A stretch of DNA of 64,000 nucleotides from Caenispirillum bisanense (lineage in GTDB: Bacteria > Pseudomonadota > Alphaproteobacteria > Rhodospirillales > Rhodospirillaceae), in assembly GCF_039523075.1 (NCBI RefSeq), contig NZ_BAAAEP010000010.1, positions 24,234 through 88,233 of the forward strand, written 5' to 3'. Both the position numbers and the translations under genes were made by a program. Below are positions 46,217-54,796 of this stretch, piece by piece; positions within the stretch are counted from its first letter, which is position 1; every line of letters begins with the position of its first letter. The notes under the pieces are model-generated. The model saw nothing but the letters and a program-made list of their open reading frames with translations. It did no database searches and was not told the DNA's origin.

Positions 46217-47259
46217 CGATTACTGATCGTCGCGCTACGAATCTTGATGACCTTCATGCCGTCTTCGTCGAACGGGCCCTCAACATTTCCGGCCCGCGGT
46301 CCGTTCGGCATTACAATCAGGACGTCCTCGCTCGTCACCAGAGTTTGTTTCATCTGAGCCTTCCTCAGGCCCTGCGGCTTCGATTCGAAGTCATGACTGC
46401 AGCCATTTTCCTGGAGGAAGGTGCGAAGGCTGGCCCGAAGCTCTGCGACCTCCGCGTGTTGCTCCGGCCCGACCACATAATTCAGGAAACTATCGAGCGT
46501 ATACTGAGGCTGAGTGCGGAAGAAGTCAACTGCCCGGTGTTGATACTCGGCTTTGGCCACGGGGTCAGCAATCCGATTTTCCGATTTCGCCCATGAATGG
46601 GTGACATCAACGGTGTCTTTGGTCGCTTTTTCTGGCGAAATTACAACATCGACACCTAGAAAATTTTCAAAGTACTCCGCAATGCCTCGCCTTTCATTTT
46701 GTCGATCTTTTACGAGGACATCCCATCCTCCTTGCCCGGAAGGGTCGATGATCGCGCACTTCATTACACTTCGTGGGTTCTCAACAAGAGCGTTGGTGAT
46801 TTCCTCGAATCCCGCGGCCCCGCCGTCCCGCGCGTACCGAAGAACGCTCTCGTTATCATACTTAATAAGCGCTATCATTGCCCGTAGGGAGTTAGTGGTG
46901 CCGCCGTAGAATCGCGTGACTATTAGGATCCCTTCCGCCGCCCCTTGTGTGTGGGCAGTGAAAAAGTTCCGGGCGAGTTCGAGGCTCTCCGCTTCAAAGA
47001 GAGAGGAATTGGCAATTATGCTACGCGCCCTGGCTTCTACTGTGCCTGAGGGCGTGGCGCCTGAGCTAGTAGGGGCGATGGGTCTGAACTTGTACTTTGT
47101 CGTCGCAGAGTGAGCGCGGATAACGTCCTCGAAAAATCGCTTCGGTCTTCCGGTCAAGGCTATCGGGCTTAGGAACCGGTGGGCAAATCCGCTCCCGCCG
47201 TCAGACCGCTTCTCGATTATGTGGTACACGAAGTTGTGAATGTCGCACACGTCGAACAT
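46213..47259 (-). CDS. YejK/NdpA (NA37)-like nucleoid-associated protein, first gene of acquired cassette
   Basis: This 348-residue protein follows the layout of E. coli YejK (37-kDa nucleoid-associated proteins). It has an N-terminal Ile-His-Asn-Phe-Val-Tyr-His-Ile-Ile region, a central Gly-Ile-Leu-Ile-Val-Thr-Arg-Phe (residues 110-117), and Trp-Asp-Val-Leu-Val-Lys-Asp-Arg followed by Ala-Glu-Tyr-Phe-Glu-Asn-Phe-Leu-Gly (179-202), which parallels the YejK segment ending Phe-Phe-Met-Asp-Phe-Leu-Gly. It then has a late Val-Leu-Ile-Val-Met-Pro strand pair. The comparison is from memory. ATG 47259 is chosen because the promoter's predicted transcript start (about 47287) is downstream of the other possible start (47322). 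It would bind DNA in the cytoplasm. Confidence 0.7.
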   Translation of the reverse strand: MFDVCDIHNFVYHIIEKRSDGGSGFAHRFLSPIALTGRPKRFFEDVIRAHSATTKYKFRPIAPTSSGATPSGTVEARARSIIANSSLFEAESLELARNFFTAHTQGAAEGILIVTRFYGGTTNSLRAMIALIKYDNESVLRYARDGGAAGFEEITNALVENPRSVMKCAIIDPSGQGGWDVLVKDRQNERRGIAEYFENFLGVDVVISPEKATKDTVDVTHSWAKSENRIADPVAKAEYQHRAVDFFRTQPQYTLDSFLNYVVGPEQHAEVAELRASLRTFLQENGCSHDFESKPQGLRKAQMKQTLVTSEDVLIVMPNGPRAGNVEGPFDEDGMKVIKIRSATISNR

Positions 47260-47286
47260 AAAGCCCCCCGCTCCTGGTTGCTGCGC

Positions 47287-47322
47287 GGGGCCCATATTAT
47301 GAAAAGTTGTTTTTCTGTGCAA
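47287..47322 (-). promoter_or_regulatory. Sigma-70-type promoter of the low-GC cassette
   Basis: On the minus strand, TTGCAC (47322-47317) and TATAAT-like TAATAT (47299-47294) are separated by exactly 17 bases of AT-rich DNA. The predicted start is about 47287. The leader to the ATG is about 28 bases and contains an AGGAG site. A GC-rich stem (GCCCCGC pairing with GCGGGG) can form around it, so translation may be structure-controlled. This is the best housekeeping promoter in the window. Confidence 0.7.
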
Positions 47323-47335
47323 TCATCAGGTTGCC

Positions 47336-47806
47336 TCACACCAACCTCTCCGCCACCTCCGCCGCATCCAGCCCCATGACCACCCGCACGCCGGCGCTTT
47401 CGGCCAGGCGGGCGGCATCGGGGTTCCAGGTGCCGGGTTCCAGCCACAGGACCTTCACGCCGATCTTGTCCTTGTGCTCCGCGATGCCGCGGGCCGCGAA
47501 CATGGCGTCTTCCGGGCCGCCGAACACCTGGATCATGTCGATCTTGGTCGGGATCTCGAAGATGCTCGGCGGCACCACCTCGTTAACGTGGGTTTCGCCG
47601 GCGAGCGTCGGGTTCACCGGGATGATGTGGAAGCCGCGGGCCTTCAACCGCTCCACATAGGCCGCGCTCTCGTAATCCGGGTGGTAGCCCAGCACGGCCA
47701 CCTTGAAGACGTCGCTGAGGATCTCCCGCAGGTATTCCTCGGGGTACTGGACCTTGTCGTTGGGGTCTTCGGGAACGACGGACGGATCGTGGCGGAACTC
47801 GACCAT
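47336..47806 (-). CDS. CoA-binding (YccU-type) protein
   Basis: The 156-residue protein has a Rossmann-fold CoA-binding domain: Val-Ala-Val-Leu-Gly-Tyr-His-Pro-Asp near residue 36, Gly-Phe-His-Ile-Ile-Pro-Val-Asn-Pro, and Val-Leu-Trp-Leu-Glu-Pro-Gly near residue 125. It resembles YccU, a single-domain relative of succinyl-CoA synthetase. GGAGG just upstream supports ATG 47806 over longer reads. Function unknown. It marks the far edge of the low-GC cassette. Confidence 0.92.
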   Translation of the reverse strand: MVEFRHDPSVVPEDPNDKVQYPEEYLREILSDVFKVAVLGYHPDYESAAYVERLKARGFHIIPVNPTLAGETHVNEVVPPSIFEIPTKIDMIQVFGGPEDAMFAARGIAEHKDKIGVKVLWLEPGTWNPDAARLAESAGVRVVMGLDAAEVAERLV

Positions 47807-48004
47807 GGCAGGGCCTCCGGTGGGTTGCAGGGTATCCTGTTCCTGCAACGCGCGAGCGGCGGCGGGGGTGCGGCGGGCAGAGCCTGCCACTTCGCCAGAA
47901 GGTAGAGCTTCCTTCCCCATTTGGTGTAGATATAGGCGAGGCGGTGCCGGCCGCGCCTGCGGCCCGGTGCCGGTTTTTCACACCGCAAGGGGGGAACCTT
48001 GACG

Positions 48005-48853
48005 ATGAGTTACCTGAAGCAGTGGCAGGCCGCCAAGAAGCAGTTCGAGACCGCCACCGGCAAGAAGAAGCCGAGCGAGAGCGTGCTCGGCGTGTTCCGC
48101 AAGTCGAGCGGTCTGGAATCGGCCTGCAAGACCCTGGACGCCGCCCTCGCCAAGCCGACGCTCGACAGCACCGAGAAGGCCATGGTGGTCTTCATGAAGG
48201 CGCGCGAAGACTACGTCAAGCAGCTGGAAAAGGCCGACAAGGCGGACAAGACCGACGACTACCGCAAGGAAATCGGCAAGCTGTCGGAGGCGCTCGACTC
48301 CATCCTCATGGACTATTCGGTGAAGAAGCAGGAGGCGCTGAACAACGCCCCGCGCCCGCTTACCGACATCCTCGGCCGCCATGCCAAGGACCTGTGCAGC
48401 ACCGATTTCCTGAAGAAGCCGGGCGTGAAGTGGTTCGCCACCGCCAAGGAAGTGCAGCTGTCGGGCGTCGACGGCAAGCCGCTGCCCGAGGCCATCGCCT
48501 GCCAGAAGCGCTTCCTGGCCTCGCTGAAGCAGTACGACACCGCCGTCAAGACCGCCAAGGCCACCTGCGCCAAGGCCTTCGTGGTCAAGGCCGGCATCAA
48601 GGAAGCGGTGAAGCAGATCGGCCTCATCACCGATGCCGTCTCGCCGATGACCGAGGGCGCCCGCTACCACTACATGATGTGGGTGGAGGCGCAGGGCAAA
48701 GCCTTCCGCGATGCCGGCCGCGCCGGTGACATGCGCACCTTCATCGAGCAGGGCCCGCTCAGCGCCAAGATCGCCGCCGTCGGCAGCCTGCTGGAGGACG
48801 AGGCCGGCCGCCTCAACAACCTGGAAGCCGACATCCGCGACCTGCACCGATAA
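48005..48853 (+). CDS. Lys-rich helical protein of unknown function
   Basis: I do not recognise this 282-residue protein. It has many Lys/Ala/Asp/Leu residues with no signal peptide and appears all-helical, with a coiled-coil-like central segment (about residues 50-105) and four Cys (about 41, 131, 167 and 187). It contains Thr-Lys-Lys/Tyr-Met-Met patterns but no catalytic motif I can name. GC and codon use match the chromosome. ATG 48005 has a poly-G/AAGG ribosome site about 11 bases upstream; a TTG six bases earlier is an alternative. A convergent stem (48867-48892) separates it from zntA. Confidence 0.7.
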   Translation: MSYLKQWQAAKKQFETATGKKKPSESVLGVFRKSSGLESACKTLDAALAKPTLDSTEKAMVVFMKAREDYVKQLEKADKADKTDDYRKEIGKLSEALDSILMDYSVKKQEALNNAPRPLTDILGRHAKDLCSTDFLKKPGVKWFATAKEVQLSGVDGKPLPEAIACQKRFLASLKQYDTAVKTAKATCAKAFVVKAGIKEAVKQIGLITDAVSPMTEGARYHYMMWVEAQGKAFRDAGRAGDMRTFIEQGPLSAKIAAVGSLLEDEAGRLNNLEADIRDLHR

Positions 48854-48866
48854 GCCGCCCGAGGCA

Positions 48867-48892
48867 GCGCGCCGGATCGCCACCCGGCGCGC
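48867..48892. terminator. Hairpin between convergent genes (possible bidirectional terminator)
   Basis: A perfect 9-bp stem (GCGCGCCGG 48867-48875 with CCGGCGCGC 48884-48892) with an 8-base loop lies between the stops of the Lys-rich gene and zntA. There is no T-run, so its efficiency is uncertain. Confidence 0.45.
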
Positions 48893-48898
48893 CGCCGC

Positions 48899-51184
<2,286 letters not shown>

Positions 51185-51222
51185 GACGCACTCCTTTCCG
51201 ATGGTGATGTCGCCTCGGGAAG

Positions 51223-51253
51223 ACGGTACGATCTCTAGCGACTGGAGAAGCAA
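51223..51253 (-). promoter_or_regulatory. MerR-type 19-bp-spacer promoter of zntA
   Basis: On the minus strand, -35 TTGCTT (51253-51248) and -10 TACCGT (51228-51223) are 19 bases apart, the abnormal spacing that MerR-family activators untwist. Between them is an imperfect palindrome CTCTAG-CGA-CTGGAG (51233-51247, one mismatch), close to the known ZntR operator pattern. This fits zinc- or cadmium-dependent activation by the adjacent regulator. Confidence 0.75.
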
Positions 51254-51268
51254 GAGGAGTTTTTCGTC

Positions 51269-51691
51269 ATGGGCGACATGGCCATCGGCGAACTGGCGGC
51301 CCTCACGGGCGTGAAGATCCCGACCATCCGCTACTACGAACAGATCGGCCTGCTGCCGCCGCCGGCGCGCAGTGCCGGCAACCGCCGCCTCTATGACGAC
51401 CGGACGCAGCGGCGCCTGGTCTTCATCCGCCACGCCCGCGACCTGGGGTTCGAGGTGGAGGCGATCCGCCAGTTGCTGGACATGTGCGACCAGCCCGACC
51501 GCTCCTGCCACCAGGCCGACAGCCTCGCACGGGCGCATCTGGCCGACATCGAAAGCCGGATCGCCCGCCTGGAAACCCTGCGCCGCGAGGTCCAGCGCAT
51601 GATCGACGAATGCAGCCAGGACCGCATCTGCCACTGCCGCGTCATCGAGGTGCTGGCCGACCACGGGCAATGCCTGCACGAGCATCATTGA
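51269..51691 (+). CDS. zntR: MerR-family metal-responsive regulator (ZntR/CadR/PbrR type)
   Basis: The 140-residue protein has the MerR N-terminal winged helix (Ile-Gly-Glu-Leu-Ala, Ile-Arg-Tyr-Tyr-Glu-Gln-Ile-Gly-Leu-Leu-Pro-Pro) and the long dimerisation helix. Metal-ligand candidates Cys80, Cys115, Cys121 and Cys123 resemble the ZntR/PbrR pattern, with an additional Cys73, Cys135 and His-rich tail. It should repress then activate zntA on metal binding. AGAGGAG lies about 12 bases before the ATG. Name by analogy; Zn versus Cd/Pb cannot be decided. Confidence 0.9.
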   Translation: MGDMAIGELAALTGVKIPTIRYYEQIGLLPPPARSAGNRRLYDDRTQRRLVFIRHARDLGFEVEAIRQLLDMCDQPDRSCHQADSLARAHLADIESRIARLETLRREVQRMIDECSQDRICHCRVIEVLADHGQCLHEHH

Positions 51692-51778
51692 CGGCGCGGA
51701 AGTACCGGCGCGACATTGCACGGCGGGGCGTTCGCGGATAGTCTCGACGCCCTGGCCTGCCTGACCCATCGGCGCCGA

Positions 51779-52135
51779 ATGACACCTATTGTCCGCCTGT
51801 TCACCGCCCTGACCCTGATCGTCGCGCTGCTGGCCGGCGCGGTCGCCGGGGCTTTGGCGGCGGAGCATGGCGGCCACATGGCATCGGCCGCCGGCCATTC
51901 CGGCTTCCACCATGCCGCCCTGCCGGGCTCGCCGGGACATGGCGAGGCCGCCGGCCACCACAAGGGCGGGCCGGCGGTGGTCGCCCCCTGCTGCCCCGCC
52001 GCCGAGGCGCCGGGCAGCCTGCTGCCGGCGGTGCGCCTGGGCATGGAGGACGCCCTCTGGCAGCCCGGCCGCGCCTGGGCGCCCGATGCCCGCGCCATTC
52101 GCCCCGAGCCTCGCCCGCCGAAACCCCTCCTCTGA
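51779..52135 (+). CDS. Exported His-rich protein (metal-related, DUF2946-like)
   Basis: The 118-residue protein has a signal peptide (Phe-Thr-Ala-Leu-Thr-Leu-Ile-Val-Ala-Leu-Leu) ending about residue 28, and a mature part with about ten His, several Met and a Cys-Cys pair, ending Arg-Pro-Glu-Pro-Arg-Pro-Pro-Lys-Pro-Leu-Leu. It resembles small metal-related proteins with a Pro-rich end, often grouped with DUF2946. A periplasmic copper or zinc binder is likely. It lies between the Zn exporter/regulator and the oxidase genes. Confidence 0.6.
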   Translation: MTPIVRLFTALTLIVALLAGAVAGALAAEHGGHMASAAGHSGFHHAALPGSPGHGEAAGHHKGGPAVVAPCCPAAEAPGSLLPAVRLGMEDALWQPGRAWAPDARAIRPEPRPPKPLL

Positions 52136-52220
52136 CGGCCGGACCGCCCGCGTGGCGGCCCTTTCCCGCACCGGCGCCTGCGGGCGGCCGGTGCGCCTGC
52201 CCATGCCTTGCCATCAGAGG

Positions 52221-52877
52221 ATGGACCACATCATGCCCCACCACAGGCATTTCACCACCCGCCGCGGCTTCATCGCCGGGCTGGGGTTCGGCGCCGTGTC
52301 GCTCTACGGTGCCTGGGCGGCCCATGGCGCCGCTCCGCTTCCCTTCCGCCGCCATGACGACGCCGCCGCCGACCACGCCCCGCCCGCCGCCGCCGGGGGC
52401 CATGCCGGCGGGGGGGGGGGGGGGGCCGGCCGGGGTGGCGCCGGCGACGGCAGCCCTTCCGCCGCCGCCTTCCGCCGCGAGCACGACACTTTCCTGCGCC
52501 GCCATGAGCAGGCTGACGGCAGCGTCGACCCGCACGCCACGGCCGACTCCTACGGCCATGACCACGGCCACGGCACCGCCGCCCCCGCCGCCGATGCGCC
52601 GGTCGACGTCCTGCTGCTGGCCGAGAGCTTCGGCTACAGCCCGGCGGTTCTGCGCCTGCGGGCCGGTGTCGCCTACCGTTTCCGCATGATGGCCGACGAC
52701 GTCACCCACGGCGCCTCGCTCCAGCTTGGTCCGGCAAGCCGCATCATCCGGCTGCGCCCCGGCGCCGTCAGCGAGCAGACCCTCACCTTCACCCGGCCGG
52801 GCGAGTACCTGGTGTACTGCACCGTCTATTGCGGCGAGGGGCATGATCTCATGCACGGCCGCCTGATCGTGACCTGA
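52221..52877 (+). CDS. CuA-domain subunit II of a ba3-like oxidase, Tat-exported
   Basis: The 218-residue protein has a twin-arginine-type signal (Thr-Thr-Arg-Arg-Gly-Phe-Ile) rather than the normal membrane helix, a long His/Gly/Ala-rich linker (about residues 35-125) containing a 16-base G run, and a cupredoxin domain with a complete CuA site: His163, Cys200, Cys204, His208, Met211 (Cys-Thr-Val-Tyr-Cys-Gly-Glu-Gly-His-Asp-Leu-Met). It should accept electrons from cytochrome c and pass them to subunit I, whose gene starts 14 bases later. ATG 52233 is an alternative start that keeps the Arg-Arg. Confidence 0.88.
   Translation: MDHIMPHHRHFTTRRGFIAGLGFGAVSLYGAWAAHGAAPLPFRRHDDAAADHAPPAAAGGHAGGGGGGAGRGGAGDGSPSAAAFRREHDTFLRRHEQADGSVDPHATADSYGHDHGHGTAAPAADAPVDVLLLAESFGYSPAVLRLRAGVAYRFRMMADDVTHGASLQLGPASRIIRLRPGAVSEQTLTFTRPGEYLVYCTVYCGEGHDLMHGRLIVT
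52410..52425 (+). repeat. 16-base homopolymeric G tract inside the CuA subunit gene
   Basis: Sixteen consecutive G residues begin at 52410 and end at 52425, encoding part of a Gly stretch. Such tracts slip during replication and sequencing; a gain or loss of one base would truncate the protein before the CuA domain. Confidence 0.95.
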
Positions 52878-52891
52878 GGGGGAGCGCAGCC

Positions 52892-54577
52892 ATGAGACAC
52901 TCCCATCCTGCCGCCCCCACCACCCTCACCGGCCGTCTCGCCGCCCTGCCGGCGCCCGACCGCGGCCTGCTGCGCCTGCTGTTCGCGGCCGCCCTGCTGG
53001 CCCTCTGCCTCGGCCTCCTGGGCGGGCTGGTCACCGCCCTTGCCCGCTCCGGCGCCGTCAGTCTGGTGCCGACGACGGCCTATCGCGTGCTCACCCTGCA
53101 TGGGGTGTCGGTGTTCTTCTACTGGCTCTATCTCGGGCAGGCGGCGCTGCTGCTTGCCCTGGCGGCGGTCGAGGGCGGGCGCGGCATCGTCCTGCGGCCG
53201 CTCGCCTGGATCGGCGCCGCGCTGATGGTCGCCGGCTTCGCGGTCAGCGAGGTGGTGACGCTCACCGGCACGCCGCTGCTCTACGACGGCAACCCGGAGC
53301 CGGGGCGCGACGATCCCGCCTCCGTCGGCCTGTTCGCCCTCGGCTATCTGCTGCTGGCGGCAGGGCTGACGGCGGTGGCGGCCAGCGCCATCGCCACCGT
53401 CCTGCAGCCGCGCCGGGACGGGGCGGCGGACACCTTCTCGGCGGTCGGCTTCGCCGTCTTCGCCTGGGCCGGGTTCCTGGTGGTCAGCGCCATTGCCGCC
53501 GCCAATGCCTTCCTGCCCGGCCTGCTGTGGGCGCTGGGGGCGGGTGCCTTCCCGAGCGATCACGGCACGGAATGGCACATCCTGTTCCACAACCTGCACT
53601 ACCTGCCGCTGATGGCGACGGTGGTGGTGTGGTACGTGCTGGCGACCCACCTGACCGGCGTCACCTCCATCCACGGGGCGCGGCTGTCGAAGCTGGTCTT
53701 CGCCGCCTATCTCGTCTTCGTGCCGCCCACCAGCCTCTACCACATGTTCCTGGAGCCGGACCTGGCGCCGGGCGTGCGGGTGGCCGGGTCGCTGCTGTCG
53801 CTGTTCGTGTCGGTGCCGACGGTGGCGGCCTTCGCCATCATCGTGTCGTCGCTGGAGGCGAGCACCCGCGCCCAGGGCGGGGTCGGCGGCCTGTTCGGCT
53901 GGATGCGCCGCCTGCCGTGGCAGAACCCGGCCATGGCCGCCATGGGATGGGCGGCGGTGAACATGATGCTCGGCCTGGTCTTCGCCTTCGTGCTGATCCA
54001 GGAGAAGCTGGCGCCCATGCTGTCCGACACCGTCTTCGTGCCGGCCTACTTCCACTTCTTCGCCGTCGGCGTGCTGACGCAGACCTTCCTCGCCGCCATG
54101 ATGGTGATGCTGCCGGCGCTGGGTGGCGGCAGCCTGTGGCGGCCGGCGGTGCTGCGGCGGATGCCGGCGCTGGTGACCCTCGGGCTGGTGGTGTTCGCCG
54201 CGGCGGGCATCGCCGCCGGCGCCATGGGCGTGCCCCGCCGGGTGTTCGACATCGGCTACGGCGGTGGCGCGCCTGCCGCCTGGCCGGTGCTGATGGCCGT
54301 CATGGGCGTGGGGGCGACGCTGTTCGCCGCCGCCATCGGCACCCTGGCCTATGGCGTCGTCCGTACCCTGCCGGCGCGACCGCAGCGGGCGGCGGCGGAG
54401 CCCCTGCCGGTGGTCGACCTGCGCCCCGGCGCCGGCGGCATCGGCGCGGCGCCGGCCTGGACCGGACCGCTGTCGGTGGCGGCGCTGGTGGCGGGCATGT
54501 ACGTCGCCACCATCTTCGCCTTCCAGCTGCTGAACAGCCTGCCGCTCACCGCCCTCGGCGGCGGGCACGGCCACTGA
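52892..54577 (+). CDS. ba3-like (class B) heme-copper oxidase subunit I with altered active-site residues
   Basis: The 561-residue, ~13-helix protein aligns (from memory) with Thermus ba3 subunit I, including the Leu-Phe-Gly-Trp-Met-Arg-Arg-Leu-Pro-Trp-Gln-Asn-Pro block. Ligand positions: helix II His70 (low-spin heme) present; His233 and Tyr237 present as His-Asn-Leu-His-Tyr; the His-His pair is Tyr283-His284; the His-Xaa-His is Tyr386-Phe-His388. Thus one CuB His and the heme a3 proximal His are Tyr, while the low-spin heme ligands remain. Either a divergent enzyme or an electron-transfer protein with a changed second site. GGGGGAGC supports the ATG. Confidence 0.88.
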   Translation: MRHSHPAAPTTLTGRLAALPAPDRGLLRLLFAAALLALCLGLLGGLVTALARSGAVSLVPTTAYRVLTLHGVSVFFYWLYLGQAALLLALAAVEGGRGIVLRPLAWIGAALMVAGFAVSEVVTLTGTPLLYDGNPEPGRDDPASVGLFALGYLLLAAGLTAVAASAIATVLQPRRDGAADTFSAVGFAVFAWAGFLVVSAIAAANAFLPGLLWALGAGAFPSDHGTEWHILFHNLHYLPLMATVVVWYVLATHLTGVTSIHGARLSKLVFAAYLVFVPPTSLYHMFLEPDLAPGVRVAGSLLSLFVSVPTVAAFAIIVSSLEASTRAQGGVGGLFGWMRRLPWQNPAMAAMGWAAVNMMLGLVFAFVLIQEKLAPMLSDTVFVPAYFHFFAVGVLTQTFLAAMMVMLPALGGGSLWRPAVLRRMPALVTLGLVVFAAAGIAAGAMGVPRRVFDIGYGGGAPAAWPVLMAVMGVGATLFAAAIGTLAYGVVRTLPARPQRAAAEPLPVVDLRPGAGGIGAAPAWTGPLSVAALVAGMYVATIFAFQLLNSLPLTALGGGHGH

Positions 54578-54597
54578 CGGACACCGGAGACCCGACC

Positions 54598-54783
54598 ATG
54601 AGAGACGACCTTCTGCTGGTGCTTGCCATCGTCGCCGTGTGGGCGGCGCTGGCCGCCGTCTACGCCCTGGTGCCGAGCCTCGGCATGCCCGGCTATGCCC
54701 GCGTGTGGGGCGGCGGGGCGCTGGTGTTCCTGGCCCTGGCGGCGGTACTTGCCGCCACCGGCCGCCGCCACCGACGACGCTAG
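54598..54783 (+). CDS. Small two-helix membrane protein, probable oxidase accessory subunit
   Basis: The 61-residue protein has two hydrophobic helices (about residues 4-24 and 35-52) and a basic Arg/His tail. It lies 20 bases after subunit I with a CACCGGAGACCC ribosome-like site. Its position and size match the small subunit IIa-type proteins of ba3 oxidases, but sequence alone does not prove it. Confidence 0.6.
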   Translation: MRDDLLLVLAIVAVWAALAAVYALVPSLGMPGYARVWGGGALVFLALAAVLAATGRRHRRR

Positions 54784-54796
54784 GGAGGCGCCGCCG

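Larger units (their letters stand above)
44798..47335. mobile_element. Low-GC two-gene cassette inserted between gyrB and a CoA-binding gene (putative acquired island)
   Basis: Base composition drops abruptly at the gyrB 3' end and recovers at the CoA-binding gene. For example, 45181-45240 has 24 G/C of 60, where the flanks are around 70%. The interval contains exactly two minus-strand genes, a promoter and a leader. No integrase, transposase or clear flanking direct repeat is visible, so the class of element is not established; 'mobile' is inferred from composition and compactness. It reads as a small accessory (defence-like) cassette at a conserved-gene 3' end. Confidence 0.6.

Noticed and set aside
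44798..47335. Classifying the cassette as canonical Kiwa
   Set aside because: KwaA is a small multi-helix protein and KwaB is a DUF4868 protein; here the partner is a large protein with an N-terminal soluble half, and the DNA-binding part looks YejK-like. Only an analogy is defensible.
47260..47345. Displaced gyrB tail or direct repeat at the far cassette edge
   Set aside because: Only a nine-base coincidental match (CACCAACCT) inside the CoA-binding gene; not convincing as an attachment site.
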